NCBI GenBank assembly: GCA_030153045.1
Contig: JASLID010000090.1
Location: 1-32,483 of the forward strand
Source of the DNA: Flavobacterium sp.
GTDB taxonomy: Bacteria > Bacteroidota > Bacteroidia > Flavobacteriales > Flavobacteriaceae
Reading direction: 5' to 3'
Length of the DNA: 32,483 nucleotides
The notes beneath the pieces were generated by a model. The model was not told where the DNA came from and searched no databases. It saw only the letters and a list, made by a program, of their open reading frames with translations. Numbering within the stretch: position 1 is the first letter of the stretch; the number at the start of each line of letters is the position of its first letter. This document shows, in pieces, positions 8,307-16,053 of this stretch. A program made the position numbers and the translations under genes.

Positions 8307-8314
8307 CAAAGGTA
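8307..8314 (-). promoter_or_regulatory. -7 promoter box abutting the helicase start
   Basis: The minus strand reads TACCTTTG, an exact TAnnTTTG match, only 4 nt before the helicase ATG. Transcription from it would begin at or next to the start codon, giving a leaderless or nearly leaderless mRNA. No TTG at the usual spacing was seen. Confidence 0.45.
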
Positions 8315-8396
8315 AAATGAATTATGAGTTATGTGGTATGAATTACGAGTTTTTAGAAAATCAGTTTGAAATCAGGCGTTGTCACTTCAAAATAAT

Positions 8397-8404
8397 TATA
8401 TTTG
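8397..8404 (+). promoter_or_regulatory. -7 promoter box for the M14 peptidase gene
   Basis: TATATTTG matches TAnnTTTG, 25 nt before the ATG at 8430. A TTG lies 15 bp upstream (8379-8381), slightly closer than the usual 17-23 bp. Confidence 0.45.
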
Positions 8405-8429
8405 GATTCCATTTTTTGAACCTTTTACT

Positions 8430-10178
8430 ATGAGATTTTGCACTTCTTTACTTTTATTACTATCAATAGTTGCAGTAGCACAAACAAGTAGCAAACCGAC
8501 AGCCTTTAATAAATATGCCACTTTTTTTGAAAAAGGCAATGGCAATCAAACAGCTGTTTACTCTGAAGTTGTTTCGTATTATCAATTATTAGACAAAGAT
8601 TTTTCAACTATAAAAATGCAACAGATGGGGCTTACGGATAGTGGGGAACCATTGCATATAGTGATTTTCAGTTCGGATGCTACTTTCGATTTTAATGCTA
8701 TTCAAAAGGACAAAGCCATTATTCTTATCAATAACGGAATTCACGCTGGTGAACCCGATGGAATTGATGCAACGATGATGCTTTTCAGAGATTTGGCTAC
8801 AGCCAAAATAAAAATCCCTAAAAATACGGTTATTGTTGCCATTCCGGTGTATAATATCGGCGGGGCATTAAATAGAAATTCGCATTCCCGTGTCAATCAA
8901 AAAGGACCAGAGGAATATGGCTTTCGTGGCAACGGAAGAAATTTCGACTTAAATAGAGATTTCATCAAAGCTGATACGAGAAATACAAAGAGTTTTATTG
9001 AAATTTTCCATAAACTGAATCCGGAAGTTTTTATTGACAATCACGTGAGTAATGGAGCCGATTATCAATATTCATTGACCTACATTCAAACGCAACACAA
9101 TAAGTTGGGCACGGAATTGGGCAATTTTATGAATGAAAAAATGACGCCGGCCATTGTAAGTGATTTGAAATCTAAAAAGATTGAATCAACACCTTATGTA
9201 AACGTTTGGGATGGGACGCCAGATAAAGGTTTTCCCCAGTTTGTCGATTCGCCACGATATGCCACGGGGTATTCTTCATTGTTCAATTCTGTGGGTTATG
9301 TGGTTGAAACGCACATGCTAAAAGATTATACAAGAAGAGTTCGTGCGACTTATGAGTTTATGACAAGTACCATAAAATTTGTTGATGAAAATGCCAAATC
9401 ATTGAAACAAATAAAAGAAAAGAATGCAACTCAATTCAAACCCAATGATAAATATCCAATAGAGTGGGAGTTGGACTCAATCAAAGTCACAAAAATGAAT
9501 TTTCTTGGGTATGAAGGCGGTTACAAAAAAAGCGATGTGACTTCTGGAACCAGATTGTTTTATGATGAAACAAAACCGTTTAACAAAACCATCAATTTTT
9601 ACTCAGGATATAAATCGGTTAAAGAAGTCACGGTTCCTAAAGCTTACATAATACCGAAATCGCAATGGGAAGTGATCGATTTGTTGAAGTGGAATGGTTG
9701 TCAATATACTGTTTTGGAAAAAGATTCGATTGTTGAAGTGGAAAGTTACAAGATTGAAGATTATAAAACTGGGACGAATGCCTACGAAGGGCATTATTTG
9801 CACCGAAATACAAAAGTAGGAAAGACAATCATAAAGGTTCATTTTGCCAAAGGTGATTGTATATTTTCAACTTCGCAGAATGCAGTCAAATATTTAATTG
9901 AAACATTAGAGCCGGAAGCAATTGATTCGTATTTTAATTGGAATTTCTTTGATACTATTTTGCAACAAAAAGAAGGCTATTCTGATTATGTTTTCGAAGA
10001 TTTAGCAGCAAAATTCTTAGCTGAAAACCCGGAAGTCAAATCGAAGTTTGAAGAAAAGAAAAAAACAGATAAAGCATTTGCTGAAAACCCAACTTGGCAA
10101 TTGGATTGGGTTTATAAAAACTCACCATATTACGAAAAAGTGCATTTGCAATATCCAGTTTACCGATTATTGAAATAA
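8430..10178 (+). CDS. Secreted M14-family zinc carboxypeptidase-like protein
   Basis: A 582-residue exported peptidase of the M14 (carboxypeptidase A) superfamily. The ATG at 8430 starts a clean signal peptide (MRFCTSLLLLLSIVAVAQ); the longer frame from 8379 places 17 polar or aromatic residues before it and overlaps the promoter box, so I reject it. Zinc ligands are His105 and Glu108 (GIHAGEPDG) and His205 (DNHVSNG), Arg176 (DLNRDF) is the substrate-binding candidate, and Glu293 (VVETHMLKDY) the catalytic base. The catalytic domain occupies roughly residues 40-320; the 260-residue C-terminal part is not recognised. It stands alone, between a divergent helicase and a convergent Nudix gene. 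Confidence 0.85.
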   Translation: MRFCTSLLLLLSIVAVAQTSSKPTAFNKYATFFEKGNGNQTAVYSEVVSYYQLLDKDFSTIKMQQMGLTDSGEPLHIVIFSSDATFDFNAIQKDKAIILINNGIHAGEPDGIDATMMLFRDLATAKIKIPKNTVIVAIPVYNIGGALNRNSHSRVNQKGPEEYGFRGNGRNFDLNRDFIKADTRNTKSFIEIFHKLNPEVFIDNHVSNGADYQYSLTYIQTQHNKLGTELGNFMNEKMTPAIVSDLKSKKIESTPYVNVWDGTPDKGFPQFVDSPRYATGYSSLFNSVGYVVETHMLKDYTRRVRATYEFMTSTIKFVDENAKSLKQIKEKNATQFKPNDKYPIEWELDSIKVTKMNFLGYEGGYKKSDVTSGTRLFYDETKPFNKTINFYSGYKSVKEVTVPKAYIIPKSQWEVIDLLKWNGCQYTVLEKDSIVEVESYKIEDYKTGTNAYEGHYLHRNTKVGKTIIKVHFAKGDCIFSTSQNAVKYLIETLEPEAIDSYFNWNFFDTILQQKEGYSDYVFEDLAAKFLAENPEVKSKFEEKKKTDKAFAENPTWQLDWVYKNSPYYEKVHLQYPVYRLLK

Positions 10179-10195
10179 ATACAGAAAAAATATTT

Positions 10196-10241
10196 GCCAC
10201 GAATTCACCAATTGATTATTAGAAATTTATGAATTCGTGGC
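10196..10241 (-). terminator. Hairpin downstream of the Nudix gene
   Basis: GCCACGAATTC (10196-10206) pairs perfectly with GAATTCGTGGC (10231-10241), with a 24-nt loop. On the minus strand the stem is followed by a T-rich run, as expected for the Nudix transcript. Confidence 0.55.
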
Positions 10242-10247
10242 TAAAAA

Positions 10248-10272
10248 AAAAGCCCCTATTTTTGGAGCTTTT
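10248..10272 (+). terminator. Hairpin terminator for the M14 gene inside the Nudix 3' end
   Basis: AAAAGCCCC (10248-10256) pairs with GGAGCTTTT (10264-10272) with one mismatch, followed by a T-rich run on the plus strand. The 3' arm lies in Nudix coding sequence. Confidence 0.45.
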
Positions 10273-10861
10273 CTTCTTTTTCAAACAAGAGTTTAATATT
10301 TTCGTAGGAGTTTTTCAGAGCTTCGGTAACTTGCTCCTGATTGAGCCAAGCTACTTTTTCAATTCCTTCTTCGGCTTGACCAACAGGAATTCCGTCAAAA
10401 TCAGATTTCATTTCAAACCAATGGGTGACTTTTAATTTATAAACCCCATTTCGTTTAAAAACATGATATGTTTTTTGCAGTTTATTAGTAATAACAAGTT
10501 TGTTTACTCCGGTTTCTTCTTCCACTTCTCTTATAGCAGTATCTTCAATATCTTCCCCTTTGTCCATTCCACCTTTGGGTAAATCCCACTTTCCATTCCT
10601 GAAAATAAAAAGCACTTCTCCTTTTTTATTGTAAACTAATCCACCTCCGGCTTTAGTGACAGGGATTTTTGCCTTTAATGTTTTCATAATTTCCCTCTCG
10701 TCAGGATGATACAGATAGGCTTTATCAATTTTGTTTTGAAAGAAATTTACGATTAACTGTTTGATATCGGCACTTTCCAACAAGAAAAATTTGAAATCAG
10801 TTTCTTTTTTGATTTCATTTGTTAAGAAAAGTGGTTTGTCGTTCACAAAAACTTTATACAT
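10256..10861 (-). CDS. Nudix hydrolase
   Basis: A 201-residue hydrolase of nucleoside-diphosphate-linked compounds. The Nudix box is complete at residues 97-119: Gly97, Glu103, Arg111-Glu112, Glu115-Glu116 and Gly118. About 70 residues precede the Nudix fold (which begins near AGGGLVYNKKG) and are not recognised. The substrate cannot be told from sequence; the motif KWDLPKGGMDKGE is seen in diadenosine-polyphosphate and ADP-sugar type members alike. Its start codon faces that of pyrE with only 7 bp between them, so the two genes overlap each other's promoter regions. Confidence 0.87.
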   Translation of the reverse strand: MYKVFVNDKPLFLTNEIKKETDFKFFLLESADIKQLIVNFFQNKIDKAYLYHPDEREIMKTLKAKIPVTKAGGGLVYNKKGEVLFIFRNGKWDLPKGGMDKGEDIEDTAIREVEEETGVNKLVITNKLQKTYHVFKRNGVYKLKVTHWFEMKSDFDGIPVGQAEEGIEKVAWLNQEQVTEALKNSYENIKLLFEKEEKLQK

Positions 10862-10864
10862 TTG
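10835..10864 (+). promoter_or_regulatory. pyrE promoter (-33 TTTG, -7 TACATTTG)
   Basis: TTTG at 10835-10838 and TACATTTG at 10857-10864 are 18 bp apart, matching the TTG-N17-23-TAnnTTTG layout reported for Flavobacterium. The -7 box ends 4 nt before the pyrE ATG (10869), so transcription should begin at or near the ATG. The whole promoter lies over the first codons of the divergent Nudix gene. Confidence 0.55.
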
Positions 10865-10868
10865 TACT

Positions 10869-11516
10869 ATGATTTTTAATAAAGATACAGCTAGTCAAAC
10901 TGCCGAATTGCTTTTACAAATAAATGCAATTAAATTGAATTCTAAAAATCCTTTTACATGGGCTTCGGGATGGAAATCTCCGATTTACTGTGATAATAGG
11001 ATAATTCTCTCATTTCCAGCGATAAGAAATTATATTCGCGACGAATTTTCTAAAAATATCGAAAAACAATTTGGTAAACCAGATGTTATTGCCGGAGTTG
11101 CCACAGGCGCTATTGGTATTGGCGTACTTGTTGCAGAGTCGTTAGGGCTCCCTTTTGTGTACGTTAGACCAGAGCCTAAAAAGCACGGACGATTGAATCA
11201 AGTCGAAGGATTTTTGCAAAAAGGTCAAAATGTCGTGGTGGTAGAAGATTTAATTAGTACCGGAAATAGTAGCTTAATGGCTGTAGAAGCTTTGCGTAAT
11301 GAAGGAGCCAACATCAAAGGAATGGCAGCTATTTTTTCTTACGGATTTCAAATTTCGGAAGATAATTTTAAAAATGCCAATGTTGATTTGTTCACATTGA
11401 GTAATTATGAAAATTTATTAGAGTTGGCTGTTGCCAAAGAATATATTACCGAAACAGAGCAAAGTTTATTACAAGAATGGCGTAAGAGCCCATCAGAATG
11501 GAATGTTGAAGTTTAA
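10869..11516 (+). CDS. pyrE: Orotate phosphoribosyltransferase
   Basis: Fifth step of de novo pyrimidine synthesis: orotate and PRPP give OMP. The product is 215 residues. The PRPP-binding motif VVVVEDLISTGNSS lies at residues 122-135, and FTWASGWKSPIYCDNR and the catalytic loop region RPEPKKHGR fit the family. The ATG at 10869 gives the usual MIFNKDTA beginning; an upstream frame to 10761 would run through the Nudix coding region and is rejected. The SRPBCC gene follows 96 bp downstream on the same strand. Confidence 0.94.
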   Translation: MIFNKDTASQTAELLLQINAIKLNSKNPFTWASGWKSPIYCDNRIILSFPAIRNYIRDEFSKNIEKQFGKPDVIAGVATGAIGIGVLVAESLGLPFVYVRPEPKKHGRLNQVEGFLQKGQNVVVVEDLISTGNSSLMAVEALRNEGANIKGMAAIFSYGFQISEDNFKNANVDLFTLSNYENLLELAVAKEYITETEQSLLQEWRKSPSEWNVEV

Positions 11517-11555
11517 AATGTTGATTTGGTTATTTGTTTATTGAAAACTTAAATA

Positions 11556-11600
11556 TCTAAAAGTCAATCATCTCAAAGTCTATTATCTCAAAATCTATTA
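11556..11600 (+). repeat. Three 15-bp tandem repeats in the pyrE-SRPBCC gap
   Basis: Units TCTAAAAGTCAATCA, TCTCAAAGTCTATTA and TCTCAAAATCTATTA follow each other without spacing. Each unit itself looks like two related 7-8 bp half units. The array ends 12 nt before the SRPBCC start codon. Confidence 0.75.
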
Positions 11601-11612
11601 TTTTAAATAAAA

Positions 11613-12005
11613 ATGAATTTAGAAAGTCAAAAAGTTACCGTTCAAAAATCTGCGGAATATATTTTTAACGAATTATCTCAAGTTAAAAACTTCGAAAAAT
11701 TAATGCCAGAAAACATTGCAAAATTCGAAGTTATTGATGAGAATTGTTTCGAATTTGGGTTAAAAGGAATGCCTGAAATTAAATTACTAAAAAAAGAGGC
11801 AGTTCCAAATTCTAAAATTGTTTTAGGTGCAGCTTCTAGTAAATTGCCATTTACATTAACGGCAAACATCAACGAAACTTCAAGTGATTCAACAGATATT
11901 CAGTTGTTCTTTGACGGAGATTTTAATGCCATGATGGCGATGATGATCAAAGGACCTATCAGTAAGTTTATTGAGACCTTGGCAGAAAATATGCATAAGT
12001 TATAA
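11613..12005 (+). CDS. SRPBCC-fold protein
   Basis: A 130-residue cytoplasmic protein with the length and pattern of the SRPBCC (START/polyketide cyclase-like) ligand-binding fold: an opening beta strand with KSAEYIFNELSQVKNF and a closing helix (GPISKFIETLAENMHKL). No signal peptide. Many Flavobacterium genomes carry a gene like this after pyrE; the ligand is unknown. The ATG at 11613 is the only sensible start. Confidence 0.72.
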   Translation: MNLESQKVTVQKSAEYIFNELSQVKNFEKLMPENIAKFEVIDENCFEFGLKGMPEIKLLKKEAVPNSKIVLGAASSKLPFTLTANINETSSDSTDIQLFFDGDFNAMMAMMIKGPISKFIETLAENMHKL

Positions 12006-12022
12006 TATTGTAAAAATTATTT

Positions 12023-12754
12023 ATGAAAAAAGCTCTTTCTGCCTTATCTCTCGGGATTTTGTTAAGTTGTGCTCCAACAATTTCAAATAAATTAGTTAAT
12101 AAAAATTATCAAAGTTTATCAAATAGTGCAAAAATTTATGTTTTAGACGTAAATGAACCAGTTCCTGCTAATTCTGAAATAATTGGTAAAGTTAAAATTG
12201 GAGACTCTGGTTTTACAAGGGATTGTGGTTACAATAAAGTTGTTTCTGAAGCCACAAATGCTGCGAGAAATTCAGGAGCAAATATTGTTAAGCTTTTGAA
12301 AGTAAGTAAACCCCATCCATTAGGGAGTTCATGTTATAGAATTAAAGCAGAAATTTACAGAAATTATAATGAAGATTTTATAGCAAAAATCGAAAAAGAT
12401 TTAGAAATTAAAAATAAGTCAAGATTACCAGTAGATGCTGATTATGCATTGATACATTTCTACAGACCAGAGTCTTTAATGGGATCAGCGTTAGGTTATA
12501 AAATCAATGTTGAGAATGATTCCGTGATTGGAAGAGTTCGTGATGGAGAAAAATTTATTTATAAAACTAAGAAATTTGGAAAACGAATTTTTTATGGAGT
12601 GCTAGAAACAAAAGAGGAAATATATATTGATGTTGAAAAAGGTAAAGAGTACTTTGTTAGATGTGCTGTAAAATCTGGTGTTGCCATAGGAAGACCTGAA
12701 ATTTATCTTATTGAAAATAGTGTTGGGATTAAGGAATATGCAGAAATGAAATAA
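12023..12754 (+). CDS. Lipoprotein with C-terminal DUF2846-like domain
   Basis: A 243-residue lipoprotein (signal ending LLSC, Cys16). The first half, about residues 35-120, has two Cys residues (TRDCGYN and SSCYRI) around an A-rich helix ending in SGANIVKL, reminiscent of RcsF-like or DUF4156 lipoprotein domains. The second half, about 145-235, has the layout of DUF2846: ALIHFYRPESLMGSA, a short strand region with NDSVIGRV, and VEKGKEYFVRCAV. Both assignments are by eye. It starts 17 bp after the SRPBCC stop and ends at a strong terminator. Function unknown. Confidence 0.7.
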   Translation: MKKALSALSLGILLSCAPTISNKLVNKNYQSLSNSAKIYVLDVNEPVPANSEIIGKVKIGDSGFTRDCGYNKVVSEATNAARNSGANIVKLLKVSKPHPLGSSCYRIKAEIYRNYNEDFIAKIEKDLEIKNKSRLPVDADYALIHFYRPESLMGSALGYKINVENDSVIGRVRDGEKFIYKTKKFGKRIFYGVLETKEEIYIDVEKGKEYFVRCAVKSGVAIGRPEIYLIENSVGIKEYAEMK

Positions 12755-12772
12755 TTCTTCGTCATTAAAAAT

Positions 12773-12807
12773 AAAAAACCTTCTCGAGCAATCTGGAAGG
12801 TTTTTTT
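12773..12807. terminator. Bidirectional terminator
   Basis: AAAAAACCTTC pairs with GAAGGTTTTTT across a 12-nt loop, between the convergent lipoprotein gene and biotin ligase gene. Poly-A on one side and poly-T on the other let it serve both strands. Confidence 0.8.
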
Positions 12808-12809
12808 AT

Positions 12810-13541
12810 TTAGTAAATCATCGTTATTTCTTTAATACCAAATAGTTTTACACTGTCATCTTCAAGCATTACTTCCAATTTTCCATTTGGATTTACTTTT
12901 TGGATGATTCCCATAAATCGTTCCTGATTTATATCTTCAAAAAGGGTTGGTTTTCCTTTTTTGAATAAGTAAGCATCATAAGCTGACCACAAAGCATCAA
13001 CTTCATTATTTTTAAGCTTCTCCATATTCTTTTGAATTTGAAGAACAATGCTTTCAAGGATCTCATCAATATCAAAATCTTGATTCATGATGTTTTTTAA
13101 TGACGATGCTTTGGGTAAATTTTCGAAGTTGGTTTGGTTTACATTAAGTCCAATTCCAACTATTGAGTCAATTTTTCCGTCTTCCTTAATGCTATTTTCA
13201 ATCAATATGCCAGCAATTTTTTTGTTTTCTGCCATTATGTCGTTTGGCCACTTAATATTTAAACTGCTAATATTTTGCTTATTTAATGCTTGAATTATGC
13301 TGACAGCAATGGTAATGTTTAAATTGAAAATCTCATGAATACTTTCACTTGATTTTTTTATTAGTATGCTGGTTATTAGGTTTTTGTTGGCTTCTGTATT
13401 CCAATTTGAGCCCATTTGTCCTCTGCCTTTTGTTTGTTCTTTTGCAGTAACAACAGTGTAATTTTCCAGCGTTTCATTTTTAGCTAATTTCTTTAAAAAA
13501 TCGTTTGTCGAATCTATGGCATCGAGTTTGATTACTTTCAT
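12810..13541 (-). CDS. birA: Biotin--[acetyl-CoA-carboxylase] ligase, no repressor domain
   Basis: A 243-residue enzyme that attaches biotin to the biotin-carrier proteins of carboxylases. Signature motifs are GRGQMGSNW (biotinyl-AMP loop), IKWPNDIMAENKKIAGILIE, and a short C-terminal SH3-like domain (about residues 195-243). The N-terminal helix-turn-helix of E. coli BirA is absent, so it should be a ligase only. The ATG at 13541 begins MKVIKLDAIDSTND as in the family; the open frame to 13685 overlaps rsfS and adds unrelated residues. Divergent from rsfS. Confidence 0.9.
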   Translation of the reverse strand: MKVIKLDAIDSTNDFLKKLAKNETLENYTVVTAKEQTKGRGQMGSNWNTEANKNLITSILIKKSSESIHEIFNLNITIAVSIIQALNKQNISSLNIKWPNDIMAENKKIAGILIENSIKEDGKIDSIVGIGLNVNQTNFENLPKASSLKNIMNQDFDIDEILESIVLQIQKNMEKLKNNEVDALWSAYDAYLFKKGKPTLFEDINQERFMGIIQKVNPNGKLEVMLEDDSVKLFGIKEITMIY

Positions 13542-13606
13542 GTGTAAGTTTTTGAAACTATATAGAAGTTCTTTATATTTATCTTCAAAATAAGCACAAA
13601 AAACAA

Positions 13607-13614
13607 TAACTTTG
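13607..13614 (+). promoter_or_regulatory. -7 promoter box for rsfS-ftsH
   Basis: TAACTTTG matches TAnnTTTG, 24 nt before the rsfS ATG. No well-spaced TTG was found upstream. Confidence 0.5.
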
Positions 13615-13638
13615 TAAAAAATATTTTTTAAGTAATAG

Positions 13639-14010
13639 ATGGCGAAAAAAGCAGTAGGGAATGATATTTTGTTAGCAAATATCATTAAAGGAATTGAAGA
13701 AGTAAAAGGTAACGATATAGATATTCTAGATTTAAGAGAACTGGAAAATACAGTATGCGATTATTTTGTAATTTGTAATGGAAATTCAAATACACAAGTC
13801 AACGCGATTGTAAACTCAGTTCAAAAAGTAGTTTCAAAAGAACTCAAAGACAAACCTTGGCATGTAGAAGGAACTGAAGTGGCTGACTGGGTTTTAATGG
13901 ATTATGTTCATGTTGTTGTACACGTTTTTCAAAAACACATTCGTGAATATTATAACATTGAAAGTCTTTGGGGTGATGCAAAAATCACTTCTATTGAAAA
14001 CAAATATTAA
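13639..14010 (+). CDS. rsfS: Ribosome silencing factor RsfS
   Basis: A 123-residue member of the RsfS/YbeB/Iojap family, which binds ribosomal protein L14 on the 50S subunit and blocks subunit joining under nutrient stress. Family features are the start of the domain at about residue 11 (NIIKGIEEVKGNDIDILDL), VCDYFVICNGNSNTQVNAI, PWHVEGTEVADWVLMDY and the C-terminal HIREYYNIESLWGDA. It is followed by ftsH after 11 bp and preceded by its own -7 box. Confidence 0.93.
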   Translation: MAKKAVGNDILLANIIKGIEEVKGNDIDILDLRELENTVCDYFVICNGNSNTQVNAIVNSVQKVVSKELKDKPWHVEGTEVADWVLMDYVHVVVHVFQKHIREYYNIESLWGDAKITSIENKY

Positions 14011-14021
14011 AACAAATATCT

Positions 14022-15944
14022 ATGTCTAAAGAGATTAAAAAAAATAATTTCAAGTTCAACCCTTGGTGGATTTATGGTGTTATAGCTACGATTTTCTTTG
14101 CCATGTGGATTTCTGGACAATCACGTTGGGTCGAGCCAACAAAAACATCAGTTTCTAAATTCTATGAGTTTTTAGATTCTAATCAGGTCGAAAAAGTAGT
14201 TGTTTACAATAAAAACAGTGCCGAAGTATTCTTAAAAAAGGAAGCTTTAGGCCAAAAGACACATAGTAAAATACCTAAAACGGACTTGTTAAACAATCCG
14301 AATGCAGGACCACATTATACTTTGGAAATTGGTAATGATGAAATTTTTCAAAACAAGCTAGATGAAGCCCAAAAAGCTAAAAAAATAGCTTCGTACGACT
14401 ACAAAACTTCAAGTGACTTTACAGATTTACTGATTAATTTATTGCCTATAATATTATTATTAGGGTTCTGGATTTTCATGATGCGTCGTATGTCAGGCGG
14501 AGGTGCTGGCGGTGGCGGAGGTCAAATTTTTAGTATTGGGAAATCAAAAGCTAAATTATTTGATGAAAAAACAGATGTAAAAACTACATTTAAAGATGTT
14601 GCCGGATTAGAAGGTGCAAAAGAAGAAATACAAGAAATTGTAGAGTTTCTTAAAAACCCACAAAAATATACCAACTTAGGAGGTAAAATCCCAAAAGGAG
14701 CGTTACTTGTAGGACCTCCAGGAACAGGAAAAACATTATTGGCTAAAGCCGTTGCCGGTGAAGCACAAGTGCCTTTCTTTTCATTATCAGGATCTGATTT
14801 CGTGGAAATGTTTGTTGGAGTAGGAGCATCACGTGTTCGTGACTTGTTTAAGCAAGCCAAAGAAAAATCACCAGCTATTATTTTTATTGATGAAATTGAT
14901 GCGGTAGGTCGTGCTCGTGGAAAAAATAATTTTTCAGGATCTAACGATGAGCGTGAAAATACATTGAACCAGTTACTAACTGAGATGGATGGTTTTGGAA
15001 CCAATTCAAACGTAATTGTTCTTGCAGCTACAAATAGAGCCGATGTTTTAGATAAAGCATTAATGAGAGCGGGTCGTTTTGATCGTCAAATTTATGTGGA
15101 TTTACCAGATGTTCGTGAGCGTAAAGAGATTTTTGAAGTGCATTTAGCGCCACTTAAAAAAGTGGAAGGTTTAGATACTGATTTCTTAGCAAAACAAACC
15201 CCAGGTTTTTCAGGAGCTGATATTGCTAATGTATGTAATGAAGCAGCGCTTATCGCAGCTCGTTATGACAAAGTAGCAGTAGATAAACAAGATTTCTTAG
15301 ATGCTGTTGACAGAATTGTTGGCGGATTAGAAAAGAAAAATAAAATCATCACTCCGGAAGAAAAGAAAGCGATTGCCATACATGAAGCTGGTCATGCAAC
15401 TGTAAGTTGGATGTTAGAACATGCAGCACCATTAATTAAAGTAACTATAGTGCCTCGTGGACAAAGTTTAGGAGCGGCTTGGTATTTGCCTGAGGAGAGA
15501 CAAATTGTGCGTCCTAATCAAATGCTAGACGAAATGTGTGCTACTATGGGAGGTCGTGCAGCCGAGAAAGTTATTTTCAATAATATTTCAACTGGAGCAT
15601 TAAGCGATTTAGAAAAAGCAACCAAACAAGCTCGTGCCATGGTTACGGTTTACGGTTTGAATGAAAAATTAGGAAATGTAACGTATTACGATTCTTCTGG
15701 TCAAACAGATTACAATTTTTCTAAGCCTTATTCTGAAGAAACAGCTCGTACTATCGATCAAGAAATTTCAACACTTATTGAAGCTCAATACCAAAGAGCT
15801 ATTTCAATTCTTCAAGAGAATAAAGACAAATTGAATCAATTGGCTAACATTTTAATTGAGAAGGAAGTTATATTTAAAGATGATTTAGAAGCTATCTTTG
15901 GAAAACGATCTTTCGACACCTTTCTTCCCGAAGAAATTGTTTAA
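14022..15944 (+). CDS. ftsH: ATP-dependent zinc metalloprotease FtsH
   Basis: The 640-residue membrane AAA+ protease that removes damaged or unassembled membrane proteins and some cytosolic regulators. Two membrane segments (about 14-31 and 135-154) flank a periplasmic domain. A Gly-rich linker (MSGGGAGGGGG) leads to the AAA module: Walker A GPPGTGKT at 231-238, Walker B IIFIDEID, the second region of homology (NRADVLDKALMRAGRFD) and the pore motif region FVGVGASRVRD. The zinc site HEAGH is at 454-458, with the third acidic ligand near ALSDLEKAT. Ends at a strong terminator. Confidence 0.96.
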   Translation: MSKEIKKNNFKFNPWWIYGVIATIFFAMWISGQSRWVEPTKTSVSKFYEFLDSNQVEKVVVYNKNSAEVFLKKEALGQKTHSKIPKTDLLNNPNAGPHYTLEIGNDEIFQNKLDEAQKAKKIASYDYKTSSDFTDLLINLLPIILLLGFWIFMMRRMSGGGAGGGGGQIFSIGKSKAKLFDEKTDVKTTFKDVAGLEGAKEEIQEIVEFLKNPQKYTNLGGKIPKGALLVGPPGTGKTLLAKAVAGEAQVPFFSLSGSDFVEMFVGVGASRVRDLFKQAKEKSPAIIFIDEIDAVGRARGKNNFSGSNDERENTLNQLLTEMDGFGTNSNVIVLAATNRADVLDKALMRAGRFDRQIYVDLPDVRERKEIFEVHLAPLKKVEGLDTDFLAKQTPGFSGADIANVCNEAALIAARYDKVAVDKQDFLDAVDRIVGGLEKKNKIITPEEKKAIAIHEAGHATVSWMLEHAAPLIKVTIVPRGQSLGAAWYLPEERQIVRPNQMLDEMCATMGGRAAEKVIFNNISTGALSDLEKATKQARAMVTVYGLNEKLGNVTYYDSSGQTDYNFSKPYSEETARTIDQEISTLIEAQYQRAISILQENKDKLNQLANILIEKEVIFKDDLEAIFGKRSFDTFLPEEIV

Positions 15945-15965
15945 AACTTAGTTAATAAAATACCT

Positions 15966-16007
15966 AAAAATCTTAATCTGATTCCCGAATTAGATTAAGA
16001 TTTTTTT
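15966..16007 (+). terminator. Terminator after ftsH
   Basis: AAAAATCTTAATCT (15966-15979) pairs perfectly with AGATTAAGATTTTT (15992-16005) and continues into a T run. The end of the T run is also the first base of the next promoter box. Confidence 0.8.
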
Positions 16008-16014
16008 ATCTTTG
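16007..16014 (+). promoter_or_regulatory. -7 promoter box for the LUD-cdsA-psd unit
   Basis: TATCTTTG matches TAnnTTTG, 39 nt before the LUD gene ATG. It touches the T run of the ftsH terminator, so the two units are separated by a compact stop/start junction. No -33 TTG is seen. Confidence 0.42.
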
Positions 16015-16053
16015 ATTAGAAAAGCAATAATTTCCTGTATTTTACTTCTATAT

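Noticed and set aside
13542..13685. N-terminal extension of the biotin ligase to 13685
   Set aside because: It would overlap rsfS and its promoter, adds residues unlike the family, and is not a helix-turn-helix domain.
14522..15004. 160-residue open frame on the minus strand inside ftsH
   Set aside because: It is antisense to the strongly conserved AAA module and has no recognisable protein features.
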